Shown here: piece by piece, positions 5,575-13,764 of the stretch
Layout of the letters: every line of letters begins with the position of its first letter
Numbering within the stretch: position 1 is the stretch's first letter
Origin: JAOUEA01 sp035711865
GTDB taxonomy: Bacteria; Actinomycetota; UBA4738; HRBIN12
Direction: 5' to 3'
Assembly (NCBI GenBank): GCA_035711865.1
Contig: DASTBT010000061.1
Span: 1-21,634, forward strand
Length of the DNA: 21,634 bases
Notes under the pieces: model-generated
Database searches by the model: none
What the model was told of the DNA's origin: nothing
The model's input: only the letters and a program-made list of their open reading frames with translations
Position numbers and translations under genes: made by a program

Positions 5575-7181
5575 TCCGTCTCAGGGGGTGGGTTCTCCGG
5601 CCGTCCATGGAAGGCCACGACGAACATGGCGTCCGCGCCTTCCCACCCGGGGGCCGAGAAGCGGAACGTGATCGTGTGGCACGTGCCCGCCCACTCCCGG
5701 GGGGCGCGCCACGTCGTCACGAGCAGGTCTCGGCGCGTGGACAGGTGCACATCGGCGGGGCTCTCCGGTCCGAGGGACGTCGCCGGGTCGGCGCAGTCGA
5801 CCTGCCGGGTCACGGGGTAGCCGGAGGCCACGATGTCGGAGGCATGCCTGGGCGCCCGGCCTGCCAGGCCGAGCTCGAGCGTCGCCCGGTGGCCCGCCCG
5901 AGCGGACCCCTCGGCGATCGACCCTTCCACTCGGGTGAAGGCGAGGTAGGTGGTCGAGGCCGATGCGCTGTTCCCCGCGCCGTCGGTCGCCCTCACGTCG
6001 AACCGGTGCGCCCCCGGGGCGGTGTCGACCTGGGCGCCGGGGGGCACGGTGCCGTCGCAGGCGGCGAGTTCCGATCCCCCTTCGTCCTCACACGTGAAGT
6101 CGGCCGTGAGCGGCGAGCCGGAGATCGCGATCGTTCCCTGGACCGGCGCGTCGATGCGGATCGTCGGTGGGGTCGTGTCCTCGGGAGCCGCGGGAAGGGT
6201 GAGCCGCCCGATCGCGTCCGCGTTCCCCTCCGTGAACCAGACCGCGTCGTCGGCCCCGTCCGCGATCGAGAACGGTGAGGAGCTCACCGTCGGAAGCGGG
6301 AACTCGGTGATCGAGCCGTCGAGGGTCACCCGCCCGATCAGATCGGTGTCGGGGCCGGTGAACCACATCGCCCCGTCCCACCCGGCCGCGATCGCCGTGG
6401 GGTCCGACCCAGGCGTCGGCACGGGCCACGTCGTGATCTGACCGTCGACCGTGATGCGCCCGATCTCGTTCGCTGCGCGCAATGTGAACCACAAGGCGCC
6501 GTCGGGGCCCGCCGCGATCCCGGAGGGCAGGCTTCCTGCGGCCGGCAGGGCCCACTCCGTGACGTCGCCGCCGACCGTGATGCGGGCGATCCGGTTTCCC
6601 CGCTGTTCGGTGAACCACATCGAACCGTCGGGCCCGGCGGCGATGCCCATGGGGCCGGGGAACGCCGAGGGGATCGGGAACTCCGAGATCGTGCCGTCGG
6701 GCGCCACTCGCCCGATGCGGTGACCGCTGCGCTCGGTGAACCACATCGCCCCGTCGGGTCCGGCGGCGACCCCGGCGGGCACGGCGTTGTCCGAGGGCAC
6801 CGGGTACTCGGTCACGGCACCCCCCGGCTCGAGCCTGCCGATCGCGTTCACGCCCTGCTCGGTGAACCAGACGGCCCCGTCGGGCCCCGCGGCGATCGCG
6901 GTGGGGTCGGCGCCGGGCGTCAACGTCGTCCAAGGGCCGAGTGTGCCGTCGGGTGCGATGCGACCCACCGAATCGGTGCCTCGCTCGGTGAACCACAGGG
7001 CACCGTCGGGACCGAGGGCGATGCCGAACGGCAACGCTCCGTCGGCCAGCGGGAACGCGGCGATCTGCGGCGGCTCCGCCGCGAGGGCGCCGGGCCCGAC
7101 GACGACGACGGTCGCCACCGAGAGGAACATCGCCAACGCGCGCGCGAGGACCGCCCGGCCCGGGCTTCGTCTGCCTGCCAT
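5571..7181 (-). CDS. Secreted Vgb-like seven-bladed beta-propeller with C-terminal PxKF-like domain
   Basis: The 536-residue protein starts with a signal peptide (RR near residue 4, hydrophobic core about 15-28, cleavage near ALAA at 32-35). Seven 42-residue strophes follow with a consensus like GIAAGPDGAMWFTE then GRI, as in virginiamycin B lyase. After TTPPTIRIDAP comes an Ig/HYR-like segment (FTCEDEGGSELAACDG, then FDVRATDGAGN). A final domain containing ASGYPVTRQVDC and WAGTCHTITF resembles the PxKF module of secreted bacterial proteins. As I recall them, the lyase catalytic histidines lie in the last blades; here those blades have none, so enzymatic streptogramin cleavage is doubtful. 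ATG 7181 directly begins the signal peptide; GTG codons upstream are possible alternatives. Confidence 0.83.
   Translation of the reverse strand: MAGRRSPGRAVLARALAMFLSVATVVVVGPGALAAEPPQIAAFPLADGALPFGIALGPDGALWFTERGTDSVGRIAPDGTLGPWTTLTPGADPTAIAAGPDGAVWFTEQGVNAIGRLEPGGAVTEYPVPSDNAVPAGVAAGPDGAMWFTERSGHRIGRVAPDGTISEFPIPSAFPGPMGIAAGPDGSMWFTEQRGNRIARITVGGDVTEWALPAAGSLPSGIAAGPDGALWFTLRAANEIGRITVDGQITTWPVPTPGSDPTAIAAGWDGAMWFTGPDTDLIGRVTLDGSITEFPLPTVSSSPFSIADGADDAVWFTEGNADAIGRLTLPAAPEDTTPPTIRIDAPVQGTIAISGSPLTADFTCEDEGGSELAACDGTVPPGAQVDTAPGAHRFDVRATDGAGNSASASTTYLAFTRVEGSIAEGSARAGHRATLELGLAGRAPRHASDIVASGYPVTRQVDCADPATSLGPESPADVHLSTRRDLLVTTWRAPREWAGTCHTITFRFSAPGWEGADAMFVVAFHGRPENPPPETD
6200..7060 (-). 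repeat. Seven tandem 126-bp coding repeats (propeller strophes)
   Basis: The anchor encoding WFT recurs with a 126-bp period near 6234, 6360, 6486, 6612, 6738, 6864 and 6990. Copies are diverged at the DNA level but each encodes the GPDGxxWFTE...IGR strophe. This is internal protein repetition, not a mobile repeat. Confidence 0.85.
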
Positions 7182-7285
7182 GTATCGGGTATCGGCAGAG
7201 GGGGGCGCATCGCTCACCGTCCAAGGTCGGCCATGGATGCGACCTTCGGACACCCCGGCGCGGGGGACGCGAGTGGTCCGCAGGC

Positions 7286-7291
7286 TATCCT
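7286..7291 (+). promoter_or_regulatory. Putative -10 (TATCCT) giving a leaderless amidohydrolase mRNA
   Basis: TATCCT ends 7 nt before ATG 7299, so transcription would start at or 1 nt before the initiation codon. There is no Shine-Dalgarno sequence before the ATG. The 117-nt gap 7182-7298 must also hold the promoter of the divergent propeller gene, for which I see no clear box. Confidence 0.5.
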
Positions 7292-7298
7292 CCGGGCC

Positions 7299-8549
7299 AT
7301 GACCGAGCGGATCGCCCTCAGCCCGGAACGCATGATCGACACCGTGCACGGCGAGGTGCTCACGGGCAGGGCGGTGATCGTCGAGGGCGACCGTATCGCC
7401 GAGGTCGTGGCCTCGGCCGACGTGCCCGACGGCGTCGACCGGGTCGACCTCGCCGGCCACACGCTGCTTCCGGGCCTGATCGATGCCCACGCGCACCTGG
7501 TGGGTGAGGAGGACACCGGCCAGGGCTACGCCGCGCTCGTGATGCGCTCGGGTGCCCAGGAGGCGATCGTGGGCGTCCGCAACGCACGCTCGACGCTCGA
7601 GGCCGGGTTCACGACCGTGCGCGACATCGGCACGTTCCGGGCGTTCGCCGATCTAGCGCTTCGCGACGGCATCGACGCCGGATGGTTCCCCGGCCCGCGC
7701 ATGCTCTGCGCGGGCGCCTACGTGACGACACCCGGCGGTGCGGGCGACGTGACGGGACTCGCGGTCGACGTCGACGAGGTGGTCCCCCGCGATCTGCGGT
7801 TCGGGGTGACGAGCGGCGTGGACCAGATGCGGTCGACGGTCCGCCAGGTGCTTCGGTACGGCGCCGACTTCATCAAGGTGCTCGCGACCGGCGCGGTGCT
7901 CACGAGCGGCACGGACCCGGGCATGCCGGAGTTCACCGAGGACGAGCTTCGCGCCGCCGTCGAGGAAGCCGAGGGCGCCGGCACGTTCGTCGCGGCCCAC
8001 GCGCACGGGGCGGAGGGCATCAAGCGCGCCGTCCGTGCCGGGGTCCGATCGATCGAGCACGGCTCGCTGATGGACGACGAGGCGATCGAGCTGATGGCTG
8101 GCCACGGCACGTACCTCGTGGCCGACATGTACGACGGCGACTACATCCTCGAGGTCGGCCCCTCGATCGGCTACGGCGATGAGGCGATCCGCAAGACGAT
8201 CCTGACGAACGACACCCAGCGCGAGGGCTTCGGCAGGTGCGTGAAGGCCGGGGTGCCGATCGCGTTCGGCACCGACTCCGGGGTGATCCCGCACGGCACC
8301 GAGGCGCGTCAGTTCGCTTTCTACGTGCGATTCGGCCTCACGCCGATCCAGGCGATCCAGAGCGCCACCCGCTGGGCGGCCGAGCTGCTTCGGTGGCAGG
8401 ATCGGGTCGGCACGGTCGCCCCGGGCATGCTCGCCGACCTGATCGCGGTACCCGGGAACCCCGCGGACGACGTGACCCTGCTGGAGCACGTTCCCTTCGT
8501 GATGAAGAGCGGCACGATGATCGAGGACTCCCGATCGGCGTCTGGTTGA
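7299..8549 (+). CDS. Metal-dependent amidohydrolase (imidazolonepropionase/prolidase-like)
   Basis: The 416-residue cytoplasmic protein has the complete amidohydrolase set: DAHAHL (H64, H66) on strand 1, FIKVLATGA with the lysine K193 expected to be carbamylated and to bridge two metals, AAHAHG (H234), SIEHGS (H254), and FGTDSG (D326). The N-terminal and C-terminal strands form the small beta sandwich (IVEGDRI; ADLIAVPGNP). This subgroup includes Xaa-Pro and Xaa-Arg dipeptidases as well as imidazolonepropionase-like enzymes. A peptide or N-acyl amino acid substrate is therefore likely but unproven. The ATG start is supported by the -10 placed directly before it. Upstream in-frame sequence to 6720 is antisense to the propeller and is not part of the gene. 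Its stop codon lies within the -35 of the following gene. Confidence 0.88.
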   Translation: MTERIALSPERMIDTVHGEVLTGRAVIVEGDRIAEVVASADVPDGVDRVDLAGHTLLPGLIDAHAHLVGEEDTGQGYAALVMRSGAQEAIVGVRNARSTLEAGFTTVRDIGTFRAFADLALRDGIDAGWFPGPRMLCAGAYVTTPGGAGDVTGLAVDVDEVVPRDLRFGVTSGVDQMRSTVRQVLRYGADFIKVLATGAVLTSGTDPGMPEFTEDELRAAVEEAEGAGTFVAAHAHGAEGIKRAVRAGVRSIEHGSLMDDEAIELMAGHGTYLVADMYDGDYILEVGPSIGYGDEAIRKTILTNDTQREGFGRCVKAGVPIAFGTDSGVIPHGTEARQFAFYVRFGLTPIQAIQSATRWAAELLRWQDRVGTVAPGMLADLIAVPGNPADDVTLLEHVPFVMKSGTMIEDSRSASG

Positions 8550-8575
8550 CAGTCGACAATCGGGCCGGATAGCGT
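8546..8575 (+). promoter_or_regulatory. Promoter TTGACA-N18-TAGCGT for the FAD oxidoreductase gene
   Basis: A perfect -35 hexamer TTGACA (8546-8551) and -10 TAGCGT (8570-8575) are separated by 18 nt. The -35 overlaps the TGA of the upstream gene (8547-8549). The predicted start is 8582, 2 nt before ATG 8584, so the mRNA is nearly leaderless. This is the best promoter in the window. Confidence 0.72.
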
Positions 8576-8583
8576 CCGGGGCG

Positions 8584-10188
8584 ATGAGCCGAGGCACCTA
8601 TGACGCCGTCATCGTGGGCGGGGGTCACAACGGCCTCGTCGCCGGCTTCTACCTCTCGCGCGCCGGACTCCGAACCCTCGTGCTCGAACGCCGTCCGTTC
8701 GTGGGCGGTGCCTGCAACACCGAAGGGTTCGCGCCCGGCTTCCGCGCCTCGACCGGCGCGTACGTGCTCTCGATGCTGCGCGGGGCGATCTGGCGCGACA
8801 TGCGACTCGTGCAACGCGGCATCGTCGTCGATCCCGCCGGTCCCACGCTCAACCTCTACCCCGACGGCGCCGGCTACTACCTCGGTGACGACATGGCCCA
8901 GAACGTCGAGGCGACCGAGCGGTTCTCCATGGCCGACGCCCGTGCGCTGCCGCGGTTCGAGGACGACCTGAGTGAGCTCGTGCAGGCGGTGCTCCCGGCC
9001 TTCGACTGGACGGCCCCGGACCCGCGCGTGCGCTCGCTCTCGGATCTGCGGGCGTTGGCGCGGTGGGGTCGCGTCGGCCTGCGGCAGCGCAAGCGACTGG
9101 CCGACCTGGCCTTCCTGTTCTCGACGAGCGCGACCCAGCTGCTGTCGGAGCGATTCGAGAGCGAGCACGTGAAGGCGGCGCTCGGCTGGCACGCGATCAA
9201 CGACAGCGTGGCCGGCCCGTCGACCCCGGGCACGGCCTACGTGCTGCTGCACGACCACGCGAGCGAGGAGGTCGACGGCGGCGTTCGGCAGTGGGGGTTC
9301 GTGCGCGGGGGCATGGGCGTGCTCACCGCGACGATGGCCGACGCGGCGCGGGAGGCCGGGTGCGAGATCCGCTGCGACACCGAGGTGGAGCGTGTGCTCA
9401 CTCGAGGCGGCCGGGCCGTGGGCGTGCGCTTGGCCGGCGGTGAGGAGATCCACGCCTCGCGCGTGCTGTCCAACGCGGACCCGAAGCGCACGTTCCTGTC
9501 GCTGTGCGATCGCGAGGACCTTCCCGGTGAGTTCGTCTCGCGCATCGAGGCCTATCGGTGCATGGGCACGAGCATCAAGATCAACCTGGGCCTGCGCGAG
9601 TTGCCGTACGTGAAGGGCATGCCGGAGGGCGGGGTGCAGCCCTACCACACCGGCATCATGGAGCTGAACCCGTTCATCGCCGACATGGACTTCCAGCAGG
9701 CCCAGGCGGTGCAGGGCATCGCCGCCGACCCCGCCCACATCGAGATCTGCTTCCCGACCGTGCACGACCCCTCGCTCGCCCCCGAGGGCCGCCACATCAT
9801 GACCATCGACGTGAACTCCCAGCCGTACAGGCTTCGCGACGCCGAGTGGGACGACATCAAGGAGGACCGCGCAGACCGGGCGGTCGTGACGATCGCCGAG
9901 CACTTCCCGAAGCTGCCCGACCTGATCGAGCACCGGCAGGTCGTGACGCCGCTCGACATGGAACGGCTGATGGCGCTCACCGGCGGCCACGCGCTGCACG
10001 GCGACATGGCCCCCGATCAGCTGCTGTTCCTGCGGCCGGTGCGCGGCTGGGCCGACTACCGCACGCCGATCCGAGGGCTGTACCTCTGCGGTGCCGGAAC
10101 ACACCCGGGCGGCGGGGTCACGGGCGCGAACGGACGAAACGCGGCCCGTGAGGTGCTGCGCGACGCGAAGGCGTCTCGCCGCTCCTAG
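8584..10188 (+). CDS. FAD-dependent oxidoreductase, phytoene-dehydrogenase-related (COG1233, PYROXD2-like)
   Basis: The 534-residue protein opens with a dinucleotide-binding fold: VIVGGGHNGLVAG (about 9-21), then LVLERRPFVGGACNTE around the FAD ribose acid. It ends with the second FAD motif GLYLCGAGTHPGGGVTGANG, typical of the amine-oxidase/phytoene-desaturase superfamily. The length and the GGGHNGLV...GGA pattern fit the COG1233 branch that includes PYROXD2 and carotenoid desaturases. No carotenoid genes are nearby, so a carotenoid role is unsupported. The substrate is unknown; the neighbours suggest amino-acid or amide catabolism. It has its own promoter (8546-8575). It is convergent with the minus-strand acidic protein, with only 13 nt between stops and no evident terminator hairpin. 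Confidence 0.87.
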   Translation: MSRGTYDAVIVGGGHNGLVAGFYLSRAGLRTLVLERRPFVGGACNTEGFAPGFRASTGAYVLSMLRGAIWRDMRLVQRGIVVDPAGPTLNLYPDGAGYYLGDDMAQNVEATERFSMADARALPRFEDDLSELVQAVLPAFDWTAPDPRVRSLSDLRALARWGRVGLRQRKRLADLAFLFSTSATQLLSERFESEHVKAALGWHAINDSVAGPSTPGTAYVLLHDHASEEVDGGVRQWGFVRGGMGVLTATMADAAREAGCEIRCDTEVERVLTRGGRAVGVRLAGGEEIHASRVLSNADPKRTFLSLCDREDLPGEFVSRIEAYRCMGTSIKINLGLRELPYVKGMPEGGVQPYHTGIMELNPFIADMDFQQAQAVQGIAADPAHIEICFPTVHDPSLAPEGRHIMTIDVNSQPYRLRDAEWDDIKEDRADRAVVTIAEHFPKLPDLIEHRQVVTPLDMERLMALTGGHALHGDMAPDQLLFLRPVRGWADYRTPIRGLYLCGAGTHPGGGVTGANGRNAAREVLRDAKASRRS

Positions 10189-10201
10189 AGCGCGGCGGCT
10201 C

Positions 10202-10726
10202 TCAATCGATCACCCGGATCAGCCGGGGCACGTGCGGCACGAACGATCGTCCGCCTCGTCCCTGTTTCGGGACGAGCTCGTTCGCGAAGATCCAGCGATC
10301 ACGGGGCATCTGGGCGAGCGCCGTGACCCGCAGGAAGGACTGGGGTCCGGGAAGGTCATCATCCTCCTCGTCCTCTTCTTCATCCTCCTCGTCCTCGTCC
10401 TCGGGTGGGAGCGGCGCGGGCCCGGGTCCGGGCTCGCCGCGCTCCTCGACCCACGTCGGGGGCAGTCCGGCCGGCCACGGGTCGCCCGGTGCGTGGGCGA
10501 CGCGACCGGCGAACACGGCGCTCCACGTCGCCGCGGGCACCTCGGCGCCGCCGGCCTCCGTCGCGATCACCAGCACGCGACCGCCGCGCGGTGCGTCGTC
10601 GAGGTCGCCGGGCCCGCCCGCGGGAAGCACCACCGACCCTTCAGCATCGAGCACGGCCGCGCCAGCCTCGAGGTGACGCAGGGGCATGGCGAGGACCAAC
10701 GCCCGGTCCTGGTCGATCTCGCTCAC
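10202..10726 (-). CDS. Hypothetical protein with a 16-residue acidic run
   Basis: I do not recognise this 174-residue protein. An N-terminal part (1-80) has beta-strand-like stretches (RALVLAMPL, RVLVIATEAG) and WSAVFAGRV. A Gly/Pro linker leads into sixteen consecutive Asp/Glu residues (109-124). A conserved-looking tail follows (SFLRVTALAQMPRDRWIFANE). No signal peptide or membrane segment is present. GTG 10726 is preferred because GAGGAG lies 6 nt upstream; an in-frame ATG at 10756 would add ten residues but has no ribosome site. It is divergent from phoX and convergent with the oxidoreductase, hence monocistronic. The acidic run is a simple CT/GA-rich DNA tract on the plus strand (10355-10402) and may vary in length between strains. 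Confidence 0.7.
   Translation of the reverse strand: MSEIDQDRALVLAMPLRHLEAGAAVLDAEGSVVLPAGGPGDLDDAPRGGRVLVIATEAGGAEVPAATWSAVFAGRVAHAPGDPWPAGLPPTWVEERGEPGPGPAPLPPEDEDEEDEEEDEEDDDLPGPQSFLRVTALAQMPRDRWIFANELVPKQGRGGRSFVPHVPRLIRVID
10355..10402. repeat. Low-complexity CTC/TTC microsatellite coding the acidic run
   Basis: The plus strand reads as irregular ATC/CTC/GTC/TTC triplets, giving sixteen consecutive Asp or Glu codons on the minus strand. The tract is almost purely pyrimidine on one strand, so it is a candidate for slippage. Confidence 0.75.
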
Positions 10727-10767
10727 GCGCTTCTCCTCGGCGTTTCGGGGGGCCATCGTACGGGGGC

Positions 10768-10797
10768 TTGACCTGGGTGACGGTCATTCCGTAGATT
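10768..10797 (+). promoter_or_regulatory. phoX: Promoter TTGACC-N18-TAGATT for the PhoX-family gene
   Basis: The -35 TTGACC (10768-10773) and -10 TAGATT (10792-10797) are 18 nt apart. The start would be near 10804, giving a leader of about 76 nt with a GGGGGGAAG ribosome site before ATG 10880. The bases after the -10 (GTCGACA) recur after the -10 at 19634. No Pho-box direct repeats were recognised. Confidence 0.55.
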
Positions 10798-10879
10798 GTC
10801 GACAGTCCACAGCTTGCTCCGCTACATCTGGCTCCCCGAAAGACCGGATGATGCGCGGCGGCGAAGGGGGGAAGCGAAG

Positions 10880-12373
10880 ATGCAGACCGGCGACCCGGAT
10901 CTCGCGGTCCGAGCGGACGGAGTCGGCAGGCGGGGTGACGTGGACCGCCGAAGCTTCATCCGGATGGGGGTGCTCGGCACCGCGATGGCGAGCGCCATGC
11001 TGATGGAACGCGATCGCGAGGCGGGCGCCGCGATGATCGCACAGAACACCTCCACGGTTCAGCCGAGGGGCGCGGGCCTGGTCGCGGCCGGTCCCGAGCT
11101 GGCCCTGCCGCCGGGCTTCGAGTACAAGACGTTCGGCTGGTTCGGATCGGCGATGACCGACGGGTTCATCACGCCGCCCATCCACGACGGCATGGCCGTG
11201 TTCGACGTCGGTGGAGGGAAGCTGCGCATCGTCCGCAACCACGAGCTCGGCGAGGGGAACGACATCCCCGCCGGCACCGTGATCGGCGACCCGAAGACCG
11301 CGTGGGATCGCAGGGCGCCCGGCGGCACGGTGACGCTCGAGGTCAACGCCGGCAACGCCAACCTGCAGTCGCACTGGATCAGCCTGAACGGTACCGACAC
11401 GAACTGCGCCGGGATCCCCACCCCGTGGGGCACGTGGCTCACGTGCGAGGAGACCACCGCGGGCGTGAAGTCCGGCAGGCGCAAGCCCCACGGCTTCGTC
11501 TTCGAGGTGGACCCGACGGACGACAGCCCGAGGCTCACCAGGCCGTATCGCAAGCTCGGCCGGTTCCTGCACGAGGCCGGCGCCGTCGATCCGGCGACCG
11601 GCGTGATCTACATGACCGAGGACGAAGGCCCCGACGGGTTCTACCGCTTCATCCCCGACACGCCAGGCAACCTGCGCAAGGGCGAGCTGCAGATGCTGCG
11701 CGTCAAGGGCCGGCCGAAGTACAACACGGTCGTCGGCCAGACGGTCGGGGAGGTGCTCGAGTGCAACTGGGTCAAGATCGACGACCCGAACCCGGCCAAC
11801 GCCGAGGACGACGCATCGGCGGTCTTCAAGCAGGGGCGCGCCAAGGGGGCCGCGAAGTTCCTGGGCGGCGAGGGCTGCACCTACCGGGACGGATCGATCG
11901 TCTTCGGCTCGAGCGAGGGCGGCGACAAGGGCCTCGGCCAGGTGTGGTCGTACACGCCGACGACCAACGCGGGGGAGCTGAACGAGAAGGGCACGCTCGA
12001 GCTGCTCTTCGAGTCGCAGGGGAAGAAACAGCTCGACGGTCCCGACAACATGACCACGAGCCCGGGCGGCGCGATCGTGATCGCCGAGGACGGGAACCTG
12101 AAGAGCAACTTCGTCAAGGCGCTGCTTCCCAACGGCACGATGATCGACGTGGTCGAGAACCTCGTCGGGGTGCAGAAGCACTACCTCGACGCCTCGGGCA
12201 AGCTCTGGGATCCGACCGTTCCCGACGACGGCAAGTCGGCGGGCGACGGGATCGGGTTCTCCGAGTTCGCGGGCCCCTGCTTCAGCCCGGACGGCACGTG
12301 GCTCTTCGTGAACATCCAGGTGCCCGGCATCACGTGCGCGATCACGGGCGACTGGGCTAGCCTCGGGCTCTGA
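10880..12373 (+). CDS. phoX: PhoX-family (DUF839) phosphatase, Tat-exported
   Basis: The 497-residue protein carries a twin-arginine signal: DRRSFIR (22-28) followed by a hydrophobic run (MGVLGTAMASAML). Folded cofactor-loaded export across the membrane is therefore expected, as for known PhoX enzymes (Ca/Fe-dependent phosphomonoesterases). Family landmarks are VRNHE (N120, H121, E122), GTWLTCEET, a GRFLHEAGAVDP segment, FLGGEGCTY, and DGPDNMTTSPGGAIVIAEDG. The ATG at 10880 is chosen because it follows a purine-rich ribosome site (10866-10873). An upstream in-frame ATG at 10796 would lie inside the promoter. It is 32 nt ahead of the aminotransferase operon, so read-through is possible. Family assignment is firm; true phosphatase activity is inferred. 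Confidence 0.88.
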   Translation: MQTGDPDLAVRADGVGRRGDVDRRSFIRMGVLGTAMASAMLMERDREAGAAMIAQNTSTVQPRGAGLVAAGPELALPPGFEYKTFGWFGSAMTDGFITPPIHDGMAVFDVGGGKLRIVRNHELGEGNDIPAGTVIGDPKTAWDRRAPGGTVTLEVNAGNANLQSHWISLNGTDTNCAGIPTPWGTWLTCEETTAGVKSGRRKPHGFVFEVDPTDDSPRLTRPYRKLGRFLHEAGAVDPATGVIYMTEDEGPDGFYRFIPDTPGNLRKGELQMLRVKGRPKYNTVVGQTVGEVLECNWVKIDDPNPANAEDDASAVFKQGRAKGAAKFLGGEGCTYRDGSIVFGSSEGGDKGLGQVWSYTPTTNAGELNEKGTLELLFESQGKKQLDGPDNMTTSPGGAIVIAEDGNLKSNFVKALLPNGTMIDVVENLVGVQKHYLDASGKLWDPTVPDDGKSAGDGIGFSEFAGPCFSPDGTWLFVNIQVPGITCAITGDWASLGL

Positions 12374-12405
12374 TCGTCGCAGGACGAAGGGAGAGCGGAA
12401 CCGGC

Positions 12406-13764
12406 GTGGGGAGCGACGAGACACCTTCCGGTGTGCCGCACGTCGTCGCGACCCCGCCGGGGCCGCGCACCCGGGAGATCCTGGAGCGTCAGGCCAAGGT
12501 CCTGTACCGGGGCACGGCGGGCGACGTCGGTCCGTTCGTGATCTGCCGCAAGTCGGGCTACGAGGTCGAGGACGTCGACGGCAACGTGTACCTCGACTGC
12601 ATCAGCGCGATGGCCTCGGTGCCGGTGGGGGCTGCTCGCACCGACATCACCGACGCGGCCGTCGAGGCCCTGCGCCGTTACGGCAACGAGGACACCCACT
12701 ACTACTCGCACGAGTACGTGCTGCCGCTCGCCGAGCGGTTGTTGGCGATCGCGCCGAAATCGCTCACCCGCGTCGACATCGCCCTGAACGGCACCGAGGC
12801 GGTCGAGACGGCCGTGCGGTTCATGCGCCGCGCCACCGGTCGCCCGATCGTGATCGGGTTCATGGGCGGCTACCACGGGGAAGCCGGCACCGCCGGGGCG
12901 ATCGGCGCCGAGACGAGCGATCTCTCTTACGGGTACCGGGCGCTGATGCCCGGGTTCGTGCACGTGCCGTTCCCCAACCCCTATCGCACGCCGTTCACTG
13001 CTCGGCCCGGGGGCACCGGCGACGGAACCGTCGACTACCTGCGAGACCACGTGCTGCACCATTCCGTCGACCCTCGTGAGGTCGCGGGCTTCGTGATCGA
13101 GCCCGTGATGGGCTCGGGGGGCTGCGTCGCCCCCCCGGCGTCGTTCTGGCCGGCCCTCGCAGACCTTTGTCGTGAGTTCGACTTCCTGCTCTGTGCCGAC
13201 GAGGTGAAGACGGGCTTCGGACGCGCCGGCACGATGTTCGCCGTGGAGCGGTTCGGCGTGGCGCCCGACCTCATGTGTCTCGGCAAGTCGATGGGGGGCG
13301 GCGTGATGCCGATCGGCGCGGTGCTGGGCACCGAGCGATCGATGGACTTCGACGACGTCTCGACCGGCTCGACGTGGTCGTGGCTGCCGGCCGCGTGCGC
13401 GGCGGCGCTGACGACCCTCGTCGTGTTCGAGGCCGAGCCGGTGCTCGAGAACGTGATGGCGCTGGAGGCCGCCGGCCTCGAGGGACTCGAAGGCATGCGC
13501 GAGCGCTATCCGTCGATCGGCGACGTGCGCGCGGTGGGCTGCTTCATGGCGATCGAGTTCGTGAAGGACCGCGAGACGAAGGAGCGCGACCTCGACCTGC
13601 AGGAGCGGGTCGCAGACGCGTGCGTGCGGCGAGGATTGCTGATCGACCCGTCGACCACCTCGCTGAACATCCAGCCCTCGTTGACGATGCCGGTCGAGGT
13701 GATGGACACGGTCGTGCGGATCCTCGACGAGGCGATCGCCGAGGCGCTCGCGGCCCCCGCATGA
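12406..13764 (+). CDS. Class III PLP-dependent aminotransferase
   Basis: The 452-residue cytoplasmic enzyme has the fold-type I class III layout. It shows DVDGNVYLDC near the N terminus, the phosphate loop LNGTEAVE, GGYHGEAG with the ring-stacking position, D265 in CADEVKTGFGR that binds the pyridine nitrogen, and the PLP lysine K294 in LGKSMGGG. Relatives include 4-aminobutyrate, ornithine and [LysW]-aminoadipate semialdehyde aminotransferases. The substrate is probably an omega-amino acid but is not determined. The start GTG 12406 has only a distant purine-rich site (GAAGGGAGAG); other starts downstream would remove conserved sequence. The stop overlaps the M20 gene by ATGA, and a third enzyme gene follows with a GTGA overlap, so this is the first gene of a compact operon. 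Confidence 0.88.
   Translation: MGSDETPSGVPHVVATPPGPRTREILERQAKVLYRGTAGDVGPFVICRKSGYEVEDVDGNVYLDCISAMASVPVGAARTDITDAAVEALRRYGNEDTHYYSHEYVLPLAERLLAIAPKSLTRVDIALNGTEAVETAVRFMRRATGRPIVIGFMGGYHGEAGTAGAIGAETSDLSYGYRALMPGFVHVPFPNPYRTPFTARPGGTGDGTVDYLRDHVLHHSVDPREVAGFVIEPVMGSGGCVAPPASFWPALADLCREFDFLLCADEVKTGFGRAGTMFAVERFGVAPDLMCLGKSMGGGVMPIGAVLGTERSMDFDDVSTGSTWSWLPAACAAALTTLVVFEAEPVLENVMALEAAGLEGLEGMRERYPSIGDVRAVGCFMAIEFVKDRETKERDLDLQERVADACVRRGLLIDPSTTSLNIQPSLTMPVEVMDTVVRILDEAIAEALAAPA

Noticed and set aside
6200..7060. CRISPR-like or mobile repeat array from the 126-bp periodicity
   Set aside because: The period is in phase with codons and encodes propeller strophes, and there are no short identical repeats with unique spacers.
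6720..7298. N-terminal extension of the amidohydrolase back to 6720
   Set aside because: The extension is antisense to the propeller repeats. The conserved domain and the -10 box place the start at ATG 7299.
7182..7496. 105-codon N-terminal extension of the propeller protein
   Set aside because: It overlaps the amidohydrolase start and would bury the signal peptide; ATG 7181 gives a normal signal sequence.
8584..10188. Carotenoid phytoene desaturase
   Set aside because: Motifs fit the wider COG1233 group, but no phytoene synthase or other carotenoid gene is nearby.
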